DNA of 64,000 nucleotides from Bacteroides congonensis (GTDB lineage: Bacteria; Bacteroidota; Bacteroidia; Bacteroidales; Bacteroidaceae), in the NCBI RefSeq assembly GCF_900130125.1, contig NZ_FQXY01000009.1:597760-661759 (forward strand). Reading direction: 5' to 3'. Shown piece after piece: positions 36,484 through 44,564 of this stretch. How positions within the stretch are numbered: the stretch's first letter is position 1; the number at the start of each line of letters is the position of its first letter. A program made the translations under genes and the position numbers. The notes under the pieces are model-generated. The model had not been told where the DNA came from. It did not search any database and saw only the letters and a list, made by a program, of their open reading frames with translations.

Positions 36484-38001
36484 TTACTGATGTTGCTCGC
36501 GCAGCAGGTCGTTCACCGTCTTCACCGGATTGAAGGTAGAGAGGGGAACTTCTACAAATACGGTATTCCAGTCGCTCATCGCACCGTTCCACAAGCCGGG
36601 AAGTTCAAGAGCTTTCAGGTCTTTGCCGTTCTTTGATTTGTAGGAGATGAAGCCAGTTGCCTTATCCACGTAGTTCACTAAATCGAATTTATGACCTTTA
36701 TAGTCACGCACGGCACATACCAGGTCTACCGGGTTGAAGTGTGTACCGTTCTCGAACATTTCCTTCTTCTCAGGGTCGTTCATGTCAATTTGAGAGCTTT
36801 CGAGGATTTGCAGGGAAATCGTTCCGTCACTGTTGTATGCAAGGAACGGGCCACCACCCGGTTCGCCTACGTTCTTCACCATTCCGCAGACACGCATTGG
36901 ACGGTTCAGTTTGTTCTTCAGATAGATAGCGAGTACGGAATCTTCGAGGTCTTTCGTTTCCGGATTCTTGCAGAAAAATTTCTTTTGCAGGAACTGGAGC
37001 ATTTCCATCATTTGGTCGTGCGTATATTTGCCGCTGTCAAGCAGTTCGAGGTATTCGAATGCCTGCTTTTGCAGGGAGACGAGTACGCCGGCAATCAGTT
37101 TCTTATAAGTAACGGTGTCCTCTTTCAGTTTGTCGGGAACAACGTTGTCGATGTTCTTGATAAAGATAATATCGGCATCGAGGTCATTCAGGTTCTCAAT
37201 CAACGCGCCGTGTCCACCGGGACGGAACAGCAGTTTGCCGTTGTCGCGGAACGGTTGGTTGTCCATATCGGCAGCAATGGTGTCGGTACTCGGTTTCTGC
37301 TCGGAGAATGTGATGTAGTAATCTACTCCGTAGCGTTTGGCGAATTCGCCGGACTTTTCTTCCACCAGTTTCTTGAAGAGTTCACGATGCTCGGTAGATA
37401 CGGTGAAGTGCACGTTGACTTTGCCGCTCTTTCCGGCTGCGTACATAGCCCCTTCGGCAAGATGTTCTTCCAACGGGGTGCGTGCGCCTTCGGGATATTT
37501 ATGGAATTTGAGCAGACCCTTCGGCAGTGCGCCGTAATTCAAGCCGGCAGTTTCGAGTAATGCGGAAACTACGGCTTTATAGTTACCTTCCTCGATTAAT
37601 CCGGGGATGTCTTTTCCGGCTGTACGCTGACAAGCTACGTTGAGGTCGTCATAGAAAGCAAAATCCTTGATACCGTCGAAGAATGCTTGTTCAAATTTTG
37701 TAGTCGGCGTATCATAGTCGGCAGACAGAAACTCGAAGAGGTTCTTGAACATACGGCTCGCGGCACCCGAAGCCGGTACAAACTTCACGATAGTCTTATC
37801 CGTGTTTGTATATGCGTCCCATGCTGCCAAATATGCTTTCTGCTCTTCAGCGCCGGGGGCTAATATACCTTTCTCGATGGAAGCCGCAGCGTCCAGTTTC
37901 AAAAAAGGAAAACCTGTCTGGAAGCAAGCCAGTTGCTCGGCTATTTGCTCTTCCGTAATGCCTTTCTTGGCAAGCAACTCTTTGTCCTGTGTCGTTATCA
38001 T
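36484..38001 (-). CDS. DUF4301-family protein
   Basis: The protein is 505 aa and cytoplasmic, of a family widespread in Bacteroidota with no described function. Visible traits are FVPASGAASRMFKNLFEFL near residues 75-95 and LLFRPGGHGALIENLNDLDA at about 255-275, a glycine-rich stretch that recalls nucleotide- or sugar-nucleotide-binding loops. PGGGPFLAYNSDGTISLQIL and a C-terminal PGLWNGAMSDWNT are also present. Upstream, on the minus strand, TATTTTTG (38028-38035) matches the -7 consensus but lies only 27 bp before the ATG. It is the last host gene before the prophage. Confidence 0.8.
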   Translation of the reverse strand: MITTQDKELLAKKGITEEQIAEQLACFQTGFPFLKLDAAASIEKGILAPGAEEQKAYLAAWDAYTNTDKTIVKFVPASGAASRMFKNLFEFLSADYDTPTTKFEQAFFDGIKDFAFYDDLNVACQRTAGKDIPGLIEEGNYKAVVSALLETAGLNYGALPKGLLKFHKYPEGARTPLEEHLAEGAMYAAGKSGKVNVHFTVSTEHRELFKKLVEEKSGEFAKRYGVDYYITFSEQKPSTDTIAADMDNQPFRDNGKLLFRPGGHGALIENLNDLDADIIFIKNIDNVVPDKLKEDTVTYKKLIAGVLVSLQKQAFEYLELLDSGKYTHDQMMEMLQFLQKKFFCKNPETKDLEDSVLAIYLKNKLNRPMRVCGMVKNVGEPGGGPFLAYNSDGTISLQILESSQIDMNDPEKKEMFENGTHFNPVDLVCAVRDYKGHKFDLVNYVDKATGFISYKSKNGKDLKALELPGLWNGAMSDWNTVFVEVPLSTFNPVKTVNDLLREQHQ

Positions 38002-38035
38002 AATATCTATTTTTATTAATTGATGCCCAAAAATA

Positions 38036-38372
38036 CAAAATGTTATTTACTTCTTGCCGAATAACCAAGAAAAAAACTACTTTTCTTTCCATATTTCATT
38101 ATCAGCCACTTACGAAGAAGTGTTATTCATTTATGTACTTTTCAGCGTTATTTGAACACAACAAAGATAGATAAATATCCGATGTTATCACAGAATTTGT
38201 AGAATAAATAGAGTTAACCGATTACAATAAGATTACAGACCTTTTAGATATTTGAAATCTTACCAGCCGTGGAAAGTTGGGGAGCGTGTGGTTTAAAGCA
38301 CTTTCCTGATAAAATTTCACCCCATACCCCTATTGTTGAGACGGACGGCAGATAAACCGATAATAAAGCAAT
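38036..38372. other. Host-prophage junction region
   Basis: About 340 bp without a gene. Base composition changes here from the moderately AT-rich host to the much more AT-rich prophage. The att site probably lies within this stretch, but it cannot be placed because the right end of the prophage is outside the window. No tRNA or other RNA gene is visible. Confidence 0.4.
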
Positions 38373-38403
38373 AAAAAAGCCAGCTAACATTACGCTAGCT
38401 GGC
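38373..38403 (-). terminator. Terminator of the leftmost prophage gene
   Basis: Stem GCCAGCTA (38379-38386) with TAGCTGGC (38396-38403), loop of nine, followed on the minus strand by six T (38373-38378). It closes transcription of the ParB-like gene. Confidence 0.85.
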
Positions 38404-38432
38404 AACTGACATCAATAACTAAAGATTCCCGT

Positions 38433-39437
38433 TTATCCTATTCTATTTAACTGTTCCATAAAATTATGTTTCTGTGCTTCTCTCATAATACTGTCTACCA
38501 CCTCTCTATTTACATCCTTTAACTTTTCAAGGAGTTCTGTATATTGAATCCCTAAATTATTCTTATTCGCAATCCAATCAATGAAGAAACCTTTTGCCAG
38601 AAAACGATAGGTAAACCCAGCATCTAATCCAGCTTTAATTATCTTCTCTGCTCTTTCAACCATTTTTTCAGGCTCATTACCTACATACTTTGTAAGAGTG
38701 CTTTCTCCATATTTACACGTATCTGCCAGTACCGATTCTTTTATGTCAGCAGAATAAATCAGATACTTACTAAGCGTTGTCAGTTTGAATCCACCATTTG
38801 GTAACATATCATCTGCTTCACCTTTCTTTGTTCTTTGGTGTTGTATATCCATATACTTAACGATAAAACCTAAGATAGCATTATCAGGATACGCTGCACA
38901 AGCCTGTTTAGCAAAATCTCCTTTATTCCACTTTACTGACGTATTGTTCATTTCTGATATCATAATCCGTATATCCTCATCTTTAACCAATGGATACATA
39001 GCCTTTATCTGTGCAGGAGCTTTAGGCGTAAATTCTTCTGGCTTATCTTCCTTTCTGCTTCCGTTCTTTTGCCATTTCTTCATTGCATTTTCATAATTCT
39101 TCTTAGCCTTTGCATCTTTTTCTCGAAGCTCCATTATAGCCCTATACCTGTGCTGACCTTCAATAATAACCAAATAATCATTAGCTTTAGAAGAATCTAT
39201 TGGAAAACCAGATACAGGGTCTTTCAAAGTTAACCCCTCCTTTACCACATCTTCACCATCAACCACAACAAGCGGAAAATACTGTGTATGTTCTCCAATA
39301 GACTTCATTTTGTCATTCAAGTTAGCCTTGTTGATGTCCCGATTAATACCACCAGCAATAAAAGCAACTTTCTTTCCTTCGTTCAATTCTCTTGATTCCA
39401 GAGTAAAGATTTCATTCTTACATTCTTTTGTAGTCAT
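38433..39437 (-). CDS. ParB-like nuclease-domain protein (prophage cargo)
   Basis: The protein is 334 aa. IIEGQHRYRAIMELREKD is the ParB/sulfiredoxin-fold box (GxHRxxA type) and INRDINKANLNDKMKSIGE resembles the start of that fold. The remainder (about 190-330) is helical and not recognised. There is no ParA next to it, so it is not a partition pair; phage ParB-like proteins are often ATPase/CTPase or DNA-binding factors of unknown role. It sits at the outer edge of the prophage with its own upstream terminator (39529-39598) separating it from the next gene. Confidence 0.75.
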   Translation of the reverse strand: MTTKECKNEIFTLESRELNEGKKVAFIAGGINRDINKANLNDKMKSIGEHTQYFPLVVVDGEDVVKEGLTLKDPVSGFPIDSSKANDYLVIIEGQHRYRAIMELREKDAKAKKNYENAMKKWQKNGSRKEDKPEEFTPKAPAQIKAMYPLVKDEDIRIMISEMNNTSVKWNKGDFAKQACAAYPDNAILGFIVKYMDIQHQRTKKGEADDMLPNGGFKLTTLSKYLIYSADIKESVLADTCKYGESTLTKYVGNEPEKMVERAEKIIKAGLDAGFTYRFLAKGFFIDWIANKNNLGIQYTELLEKLKDVNREVVDSIMREAQKHNFMEQLNRIG

Positions 39438-39528
39438 AATACCTTTGCAGTTTTTAGACTGGTGCGCTCCAGCTTTAATTAATTTTATACTACAAAGATT
39501 GCCCTTTTCTTGAAAAGCTAACGGGAAT

Positions 39529-39598
39529 AAAAAAACACCGCTTTCTTATTCCCCTACTTCACAAGCTGTAGAATGAAGTATTTAGAGAATAAGAAAGC
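39529..39598 (-). terminator. Long-stem terminator
   Basis: A perfect 12-bp stem GCTTTCTTATTC (39540-39551) / GAATAAGAAAGC (39587-39598) encloses a smaller one (ACTTCA/TGAAGT). On the minus strand it is followed by TTTTTTT at 39529-39535. It ends the 275-aa gene. Confidence 0.8.
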
Positions 39599-39625
39599 AG
39601 AAATAAACAATAAAATAAGTCTCAA

Positions 39626-40453
39626 TCAATAATAAAATGCGTTCAAACTCCTTATGTCCTTATCCTTATATTGTTTCAACAGGGACTTCAAGTAGTCATA
39701 GTCAACCAACACACTTTCGTTGCTCACGATACCAGTGAAGTATAGTAAATGAGAAATCAGCGTCTTTTCCTTGTCAGACATATTAGCTCCCTTCTTTCTC
39801 TTTTCTTTTACCTGTTCTTGATAATTCAAGGCAGTGATAATCATTTGTGAGAAATAATAAGCCAATACGGAGAATGATTCAGTATGTGAATTACTCAAAT
39901 CAACGTTACCAGTATTCATTTGGTCTGAATTTACTGTTTCCAATCCGTCTGCACAAAACTTGGCTATACTAGCAATAGCCGTCTTATTATCTATCACGAT
40001 ATTCTTCCTACCTATTTTCAAGGTAATACAAATTGGGCTTTTAAAGACTGCACCAAACGGAGTATCTCTTTTATAATCCTCACTGATAGCATTAACAAAT
40101 TTTTCTATCTGTTCTTTAGGGGATTCTTTTATTTCTATACCTTCCATACATTTACCCCAACTGCAATCATAACAGAAAAGCAATAGATACCAGAACTTTT
40201 CAGCGTCTAAGCCCAATACAGTAAGCAATTCTTGAAGTTCGTCATTCTTTATGTATGAATCAAACGAGAATTTGCCTTTCAATATTCCTCTGTTGTACCT
40301 TCCTTTAAAAGTATCTGGCGTTTGTGACGGCAACATATATGCCTGTCCTGTTTCTTCATCATAATCAAAATCAGGGAAATATTCTTGTGTCACTGGATAT
40401 ATATACTCTAGCAACTCGCTATACTGGATTGAGAACTTATCTACTGGCTTCAT
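39626..40453 (-). CDS. Prophage protein of unknown function
   Basis: The protein is 275 aa and acidic at the N-terminus (PVTQEYFPDFDYDEETGQAY). The middle part has a Cys-rich loop (LLLFCYDCSWGKCMEGIEI), and the C-terminus has a Lys-rich helix (QVKEKRKKGANMSDKEKTL). No signal peptide, membrane helix or named domain is seen. It lies 3 bp downstream of the next cargo gene on the same strand, so the two are co-transcribed. Confidence 0.6.
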   Translation of the reverse strand: MKPVDKFSIQYSELLEYIYPVTQEYFPDFDYDEETGQAYMLPSQTPDTFKGRYNRGILKGKFSFDSYIKNDELQELLTVLGLDAEKFWYLLLFCYDCSWGKCMEGIEIKESPKEQIEKFVNAISEDYKRDTPFGAVFKSPICITLKIGRKNIVIDNKTAIASIAKFCADGLETVNSDQMNTGNVDLSNSHTESFSVLAYYFSQMIITALNYQEQVKEKRKKGANMSDKEKTLISHLLYFTGIVSNESVLVDYDYLKSLLKQYKDKDIRSLNAFYY

Positions 40454-40456
40454 TAC

Positions 40457-40924
40457 CTACTTTTGTTCTTTTATATATTTCCAAATAGCAGCTAGAATTT
40501 CATCAAAATCTTCAATAGTATAACCTGTTTCAAGTTTCTGCTTACAAGTCGGATTATTTATTTTTCTAATATAGGGTATAGGATAATAATCTATTACTCC
40601 ACCACAATTGAGACTTGTAAATTCCAATTTGTACATCTCCCAAGTATCAAATACTACTTCACAAGGTTCATATTCGTTATTAAAGAAGCCAATCGTATTT
40701 AGAGAGGTTTCTTTATTATTCTTGAAAGAATAGCTATATGCTCCTATAGGAATAATATATCGTATATTTATTAAAGACTTCGTCCCTAAAGTCCTTTCTA
40801 CATAGGAACTTTCCAGATTTTCTTTTATATAGATAAAATAGTTCTCGTTTTTATAAGAATGAGATTCATTGTTCCAGTCTTCTTTTATAATCTCTAATGT
40901 CTTTTTAAATTCTTCAATACTCAT
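40457..40924 (-). CDS. Prophage protein of unknown function
   Basis: The protein is 155 aa. I start at MSIEEFKKTLEIIKEDWNNE, 15 codons inside the longest frame, because the upstream residues (MFKYICCCNHLNIKT) overlap a region that looks like leader. The protein is rich in Tyr, Ile and Glu and has no recognised domain or export signal. Together with the 275-aa gene it forms a two-gene cargo unit. Confidence 0.6.
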   Translation of the reverse strand: MSIEEFKKTLEIIKEDWNNESHSYKNENYFIYIKENLESSYVERTLGTKSLINIRYIIPIGAYSYSFKNNKETSLNTIGFFNNEYEPCEVVFDTWEMYKLEFTSLNCGGVIDYYPIPYIRKINNPTCKQKLETGYTIEDFDEILAAIWKYIKEQK

Positions 40925-40990
40925 AGTTTTAATATTTAAATGATTACAACAGCAAATATACTTAAACACTTCAATAGTTTATCCTATAAA

Positions 40991-41027
40991 ATAAAAAAAC
41001 AGCAAATGAATTTCTTCAAATGCTGTT
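40991..41027 (-). terminator. Terminator of the lipocalin-like gene
   Basis: Stem AACAGCA..GAA / TTC..TGCTGTT (40998-41010 with 41015-41027) followed on the minus strand by seven T. It isolates the lipoprotein genes from the two unknown genes. Confidence 0.75.
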
Positions 41028-41052
41028 TTCCAATAAACCGACAGGTTATTTA

Positions 41053-41466
41053 CTACTGCTTAACAAAATAATCTTCACGAGTAGATGAACCTTCCGTATA
41101 TGAAATAACAAGAGCAGATTCGCTAAATGACTTAACAGTACAGTGTACCGTTTCATCATCTGTATATATAAGCGTCAAGGTATTCCCCTTCTCATCATAG
41201 GAGTACTTACCATCTTCTGCTTTTTCATTTTCAACCAATTTGTAAAATGTGCCATTAGCTGAAAAAACAAGTCCTAATCCGCCATCAAATCCATTTTGTC
41301 CAGGAATACGTGTATGACCATCTTTAATAGATTTCGTCATCATCCACGTGCCTACTAGTGGAGAATCACTTTTATTTTCATCATCATCGTCACTACTGCA
41401 AGCAGCAAAGTTAACACTCATAATCACGGCAATTATTGCCATTCCTATAAATCTTAATGTTTTCAT
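41053..41466 (-). CDS. Lipocalin-like lipoprotein (prophage cargo)
   Basis: The protein is 137 aa. A lipoprotein signal (FIGMAIIAVIMSVNFAAC, Cys23) is followed by an Asp-rich linker SSDDDDEN, common in Bacteroides surface lipoproteins. The domain beginning PLVGTWMMTKSIKDG and continuing GLGLVFSANGTFYKL, GKYSYDEKGNTLTLIYTD resembles the small lipocalin-like/META-type beta barrels. Ligand unknown. It is the second gene of a pair with the fimbrillin-like gene (20-bp gap). Confidence 0.7.
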   Translation of the reverse strand: MKTLRFIGMAIIAVIMSVNFAACSSDDDDENKSDSPLVGTWMMTKSIKDGHTRIPGQNGFDGGLGLVFSANGTFYKLVENEKAEDGKYSYDEKGNTLTLIYTDDETVHCTVKSFSESALVISYTEGSSTREDYFVKQ

Positions 41467-41486
41467 TTTAAAATAGTTTTAATTAT

Positions 41487-42545
41487 TTACTTACTAGGAT
41501 TTACTTCGTTATCATCTAAATCCCCTCCATCAAAGTTCATATCAACATTCTCACTTCCCATTGGAGTTTTTTCTTCATTTAATCCAATAGCAGCATCTGT
41601 ACTTCCACCATCCACTTTAATATTAACTGTAGTCATTATATTACGTTTAACAGTAATAGATTCACTAAAATATTGAGTAGCGCCATTAGCTCTTCTCCAA
41701 GCCAAATCTATTTTAAAATTATTTGTATAATTATCAGTTTTCCAGCAATCATAAACCCTATAAAAAGTATAGATGGCTTCGGTCTCTTGCATACTATCAT
41801 TTGTAGAAATCGCCATATCAAGTTCAAGTTCATAATTTCTAACTGATAATGTACCGTCTACAGGTGGATGGACTGCAAACTTTACCCCAAAAACCGTGCG
41901 TTTTAAATCTATATTGACAGTACCATTAGCCGTTGGGATATAATCAGTTAATTCACCATAAAATCTATCAGTTCGTGGATATTGCTCTGCTCCTCCATTG
42001 CTGCTATCTCTAATACTTGTTATACCCAATTGTAATCCTTCCAAATGAGTATCAAACAACGTAGATATTTCAAACTTATTATTCAAGATAGAATACTGAT
42101 ATACTTTATTATTAACCCCATTCGACAATATCCCTCTATGAAACGGCGCATAATACTTAGACTGATTGCTACTATTTTCAAAATAAACAATATCCACCCC
42201 ATCTTCTACTAAAGTACATTCAAACTTATATTTATATCCACTAATTAAAGATATGTTCATATCCCCAATATTATCGAATAAACCATATGCATAATTTTTA
42301 TAAGTACCATTATCCTCTTTATAATATACATTTATTCCATAAATCCTTTTTTTTAACTTTTCTCCTACTCTACTTAAAGGAGTTTCAGAAGTCGAAATAA
42401 ACTCACCTCCTAAATCGAATGAGATAGTATAAGTTTCTTGGTCGTTTTGTTCCTGCTCCTTAGGTAGTAGTTCGTCGTCACTATTACTACAAGAGAATAG
42501 AGTACTTCCTATAAAAAGTATGCCTATTAATCTGAATATTTTCAT
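41487..42545 (-). CDS. Fimbrillin-like lipoprotein (prophage cargo)
   Basis: The protein is 352 aa. The lipobox FIGSTLFSC places Cys19 as anchor, then SNSDDELLPKEQEQNDQETY. The body (ISFDLGGEFISTSETPLSRV, IYGINVYYKEDNGTYKNYAY, FKIDLAWRRANGATQYF, TVNIKVDGG) looks like the two-domain beta-sandwich of Bacteroides fimbrillin/FimB-like surface proteins. A phage-borne surface protein of this kind would alter the host cell surface (lysogenic conversion). It is preceded by a ~440-nt leader that contains a structured RNA. Confidence 0.65.
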   Translation of the reverse strand: MKIFRLIGILFIGSTLFSCSNSDDELLPKEQEQNDQETYTISFDLGGEFISTSETPLSRVGEKLKKRIYGINVYYKEDNGTYKNYAYGLFDNIGDMNISLISGYKYKFECTLVEDGVDIVYFENSSNQSKYYAPFHRGILSNGVNNKVYQYSILNNKFEISTLFDTHLEGLQLGITSIRDSSNGGAEQYPRTDRFYGELTDYIPTANGTVNIDLKRTVFGVKFAVHPPVDGTLSVRNYELELDMAISTNDSMQETEAIYTFYRVYDCWKTDNYTNNFKIDLAWRRANGATQYFSESITVKRNIMTTVNIKVDGGSTDAAIGLNEEKTPMGSENVDMNFDGGDLDDNEVNPSK

Positions 42546-42754
42546 TGTTACATAATCCGTTTATGATTCTACGTTCCTTATAGAAAGCATTAATAATTTG
42601 GAATAAGTGTGAGGAACACAACAGAAGTTGCACACTTCTTAAATAGAACTGTAGTTGATTAGTAGATAGACTGTCTGTTTCTTAGATACTTGTATTAATG
42701 TCAACTGTTCCCTCCATTGACGATTAAACATAAAGAAGGCGTGGAAACTATTGA

Positions 42755-42985
42755 ATATTACTATCGTGAGGCTCTCGACTGCCTAGAATGGGTAATAAAC
42801 AATAGCCCACGCCAGATATGTATATAATCCATCCATATAAGATGAGTATATAACACTGACGTGAGCGTTCTTGCCTACTATCCCCATTCCTTGAAATTGT
42901 CGAGATTTCACGATAGGATAATATTTAAAACGCTCTTCGTTAACTAATATGTCCTTTCAGCTCCTAATACATTAGATATCTGAAA
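42755..42985 (-). ncRNA. Structured RNA in the prophage (leader element or sRNA), not recognised
   Basis: Predicted minus-strand transcript beginning near 42985. Helix 1: TTTCAG (42980-42985 side) with CTGAAA (42955-42960 side), around an inner CTAAT/ATTAG. Helix 2: 42899-42916 with 42761-42779 (9 + 7 bp with a small internal loop). Helix 3: GAATGGG/CCCATTC (42883-42889 with 42786-42792). Helix 4: 42856-42866 with 42805-42815, 11 bp including two G-U pairs that exist only on the minus-strand RNA. Between helices 3 and 4 is a ~16/12-nt bubble. The whole is a long rod with a central bubble. No terminator follows, so it may be the 5' leader of the fimbrillin-like gene. No known class was identified. 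Confidence 0.6.
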
Positions 42986-42991
42986 TTGCTG

Positions 42992-42999
42992 CAAAGGTA
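42992..42999 (-). promoter_or_regulatory. -7 element of the structured RNA transcript
   Basis: On the minus strand this reads TACCTTTG. A CTTG lies about 21 bp upstream, within the terminator hairpin of the late operon, so the promoter overlaps the terminator. Start predicted near 42985. Confidence 0.65.
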
Positions 43000-43000
43000 C

Positions 43001-43034
43001 AAAAAAAGCCTGTAATCAATCAAGACTACAGGCT
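43001..43034 (-). terminator. Terminator of the prophage late operon
   Basis: Stem AGCCTGTA (43007-43014) / TACAGGCT (43027-43034) followed on the minus strand by seven T (43001-43007). It directly adjoins the promoter of the next leftward transcript. Confidence 0.85.
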
Positions 43035-43038
43035 AATA

Positions 43039-43227
43039 TTATTTACTCTTATAATGATAATCTATTCCAAATAAAGCTCCAACGAAAGTAAGCACCTCAC
43101 CAAATGCTACCAGAATAGAACTATGTATGATACCTACAGGTACTACACAGAATCCTGCTATCAGTAATCCTATACCTACGACAACCAGTATGCAGGCTAT
43201 TATTAATTGTATTTGTTGCTGATTCAT
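43039..43227 (-). CDS. Small two-helix membrane protein, holin candidate
   Basis: The protein is 62 aa from the ATG at 43227 (MNQQQIQLIIACILVVVGIG). Two membrane helices (about 7-25 and 32-52) are joined by a short loop, and the C-terminus is basic (YHYKSK), the plan of a class II holin. It is the last gene of the late operon, 4 bp after the fibre gene. No endolysin gene lies next to it, which weakens the holin call; a membrane-anchored accessory protein is an alternative. Confidence 0.5.
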   Translation of the reverse strand: MNQQQIQLIIACILVVVGIGLLIAGFCVVPVGIIHSSILVAFGEVLTFVGALFGIDYHYKSK

Positions 43228-43231
43228 AAAC

Positions 43232-44563
43232 TCAAATAGACCTGAATGTTCCTGCAAATGTACCATCACTACTGATTTTAAACTCTGCTGCATTATCAAT
43301 CCACCAACTACACATACCCTTAGTTGAGAAATTATATTTTCTCGCTACTAATTTTAATCGTCTTGGATAATGTCCGATTGAAATGTAGCGTACATCTTGC
43401 CCGTTATACATAAACGCATAATTATTTGTACATTCAATCCTTATTAAACCGGGATTTCCCTTAAATATCATTTCAACTTCAAGCCCTATAAATGTATCAC
43501 TGCAAGGTAATATTATTGTTCTAGGGTCATTATCCTTATTTTTCGTAAAGAAGAAATTCAACCCATCCTTTAAATCAACTTCAAATGCATTTGCAAAATC
43601 ATAATCATCAATATCTATAGTTTTAAATTCCTTCCTCGTACCATACTTTAATGTTAAACTACCTTCTGTATCCCAGCTAATATTTCCATTTGCCAACTTA
43701 CCAGAACCATCATCTTTCAATTCCCATTTTCCAGATAAGTTTCTTATTGCACCAGACAGATAAGCATTATTAGAATAAAGTCCATCACCAGACAGTTTCC
43801 CAAAATCAGTATCAGTAATTCCATCCAGATTACCTATTCTACTGGATACTATGGAATCTGATTCAGAAGTACAACCTGTACGTATATCAATACAGCCATC
43901 ATACGGATTCAGCAGGATAGAACTTTGTCTGGCTGCATCACTCGTATTGGCTATCCTTACTAAAGCATCACCAGTTTCTATATTGCCTAATGCTTCTATT
44001 ACATTGCAGGTAATAGTTGTACCATCTACAGTAGTTACCTTTAAGACTATCTTCTTTGAAGATGAATCAAAAGTCTGGCTAAGTAGAATATCGTCTACCC
44101 TAAAAACAGAATCACTGACTGTAAGAACCATTACATTATTTTCATTAGAAGTTATACCTGTTACTTGTGCTGAATCGGTGACATATAAAATGCCATTCGT
44201 TCCCCTTACCTCATTACTCGTAATAGTAAAGACATCCAAACCACCTTTTACTTTCAGATTGTCAAACTCTCCATTCTTGCCAGCGACAGAGTTAAATTTC
44301 ACATCAGAATCAGTACTTAAATACTGATTTATTGTATCTACATATTCATTCTTATCTTGTTTGTTTTCATTCAAGTATTTACCCATATTGGCAGATAATG
44401 CCTTATCTTTACTGGAAGTTTCCAAATCATCAATTACCACAACTTTAGTACCAGCTTCACCTGATACTGTAGACTGTAAAACTGTACTTGAATAACTTCC
44501 ACCTACATTCTTTAAATACTTGTTCCTGAAATTATGTGGTATATAGTTAGATTTTATTTCCAT
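43232..44563 (-). CDS. Tail fibre / receptor-binding protein
   Basis: The protein is 443 aa. The N-terminal ~75 residues include KQDKNEYVDTINQYLSTDSD, a shaft-like stretch. The middle (VKGGLDVFTITSNEVRGTNG, SGDGLYSNNAYLSGAIRNLS) has repeat-like beta-strand patterns of fibre shafts. The C-terminal ~110 residues end in MCSWWIDNAAEFKISSDGTF, with a globular tip expected to contact the host surface. It lies downstream of the distal tail gene, where siphoviruses keep receptor-binding proteins. Receptor unknown. Confidence 0.7.
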   Translation of the reverse strand: MEIKSNYIPHNFRNKYLKNVGGSYSSTVLQSTVSGEAGTKVVVIDDLETSSKDKALSANMGKYLNENKQDKNEYVDTINQYLSTDSDVKFNSVAGKNGEFDNLKVKGGLDVFTITSNEVRGTNGILYVTDSAQVTGITSNENNVMVLTVSDSVFRVDDILLSQTFDSSSKKIVLKVTTVDGTTITCNVIEALGNIETGDALVRIANTSDAARQSSILLNPYDGCIDIRTGCTSESDSIVSSRIGNLDGITDTDFGKLSGDGLYSNNAYLSGAIRNLSGKWELKDDGSGKLANGNISWDTEGSLTLKYGTRKEFKTIDIDDYDFANAFEVDLKDGLNFFFTKNKDNDPRTIILPCSDTFIGLEVEMIFKGNPGLIRIECTNNYAFMYNGQDVRYISIGHYPRRLKLVARKYNFSTKGMCSWWIDNAAEFKISSDGTFAGTFRSI

Positions 44564-44564
44564 A

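Noticed and set aside
38433..39437. Plasmid-type partition system (ParAB)
   Set aside because: Only a ParB-like domain is present; no ParA gene or parS-like repeats are adjacent.
43232..44563. Diversity-generating retroelement target in the tail fibre gene
   Set aside because: No reverse transcriptase, Avd gene or template repeat was found in the window, and the fibre C-terminus is not clearly a C-type lectin fold.
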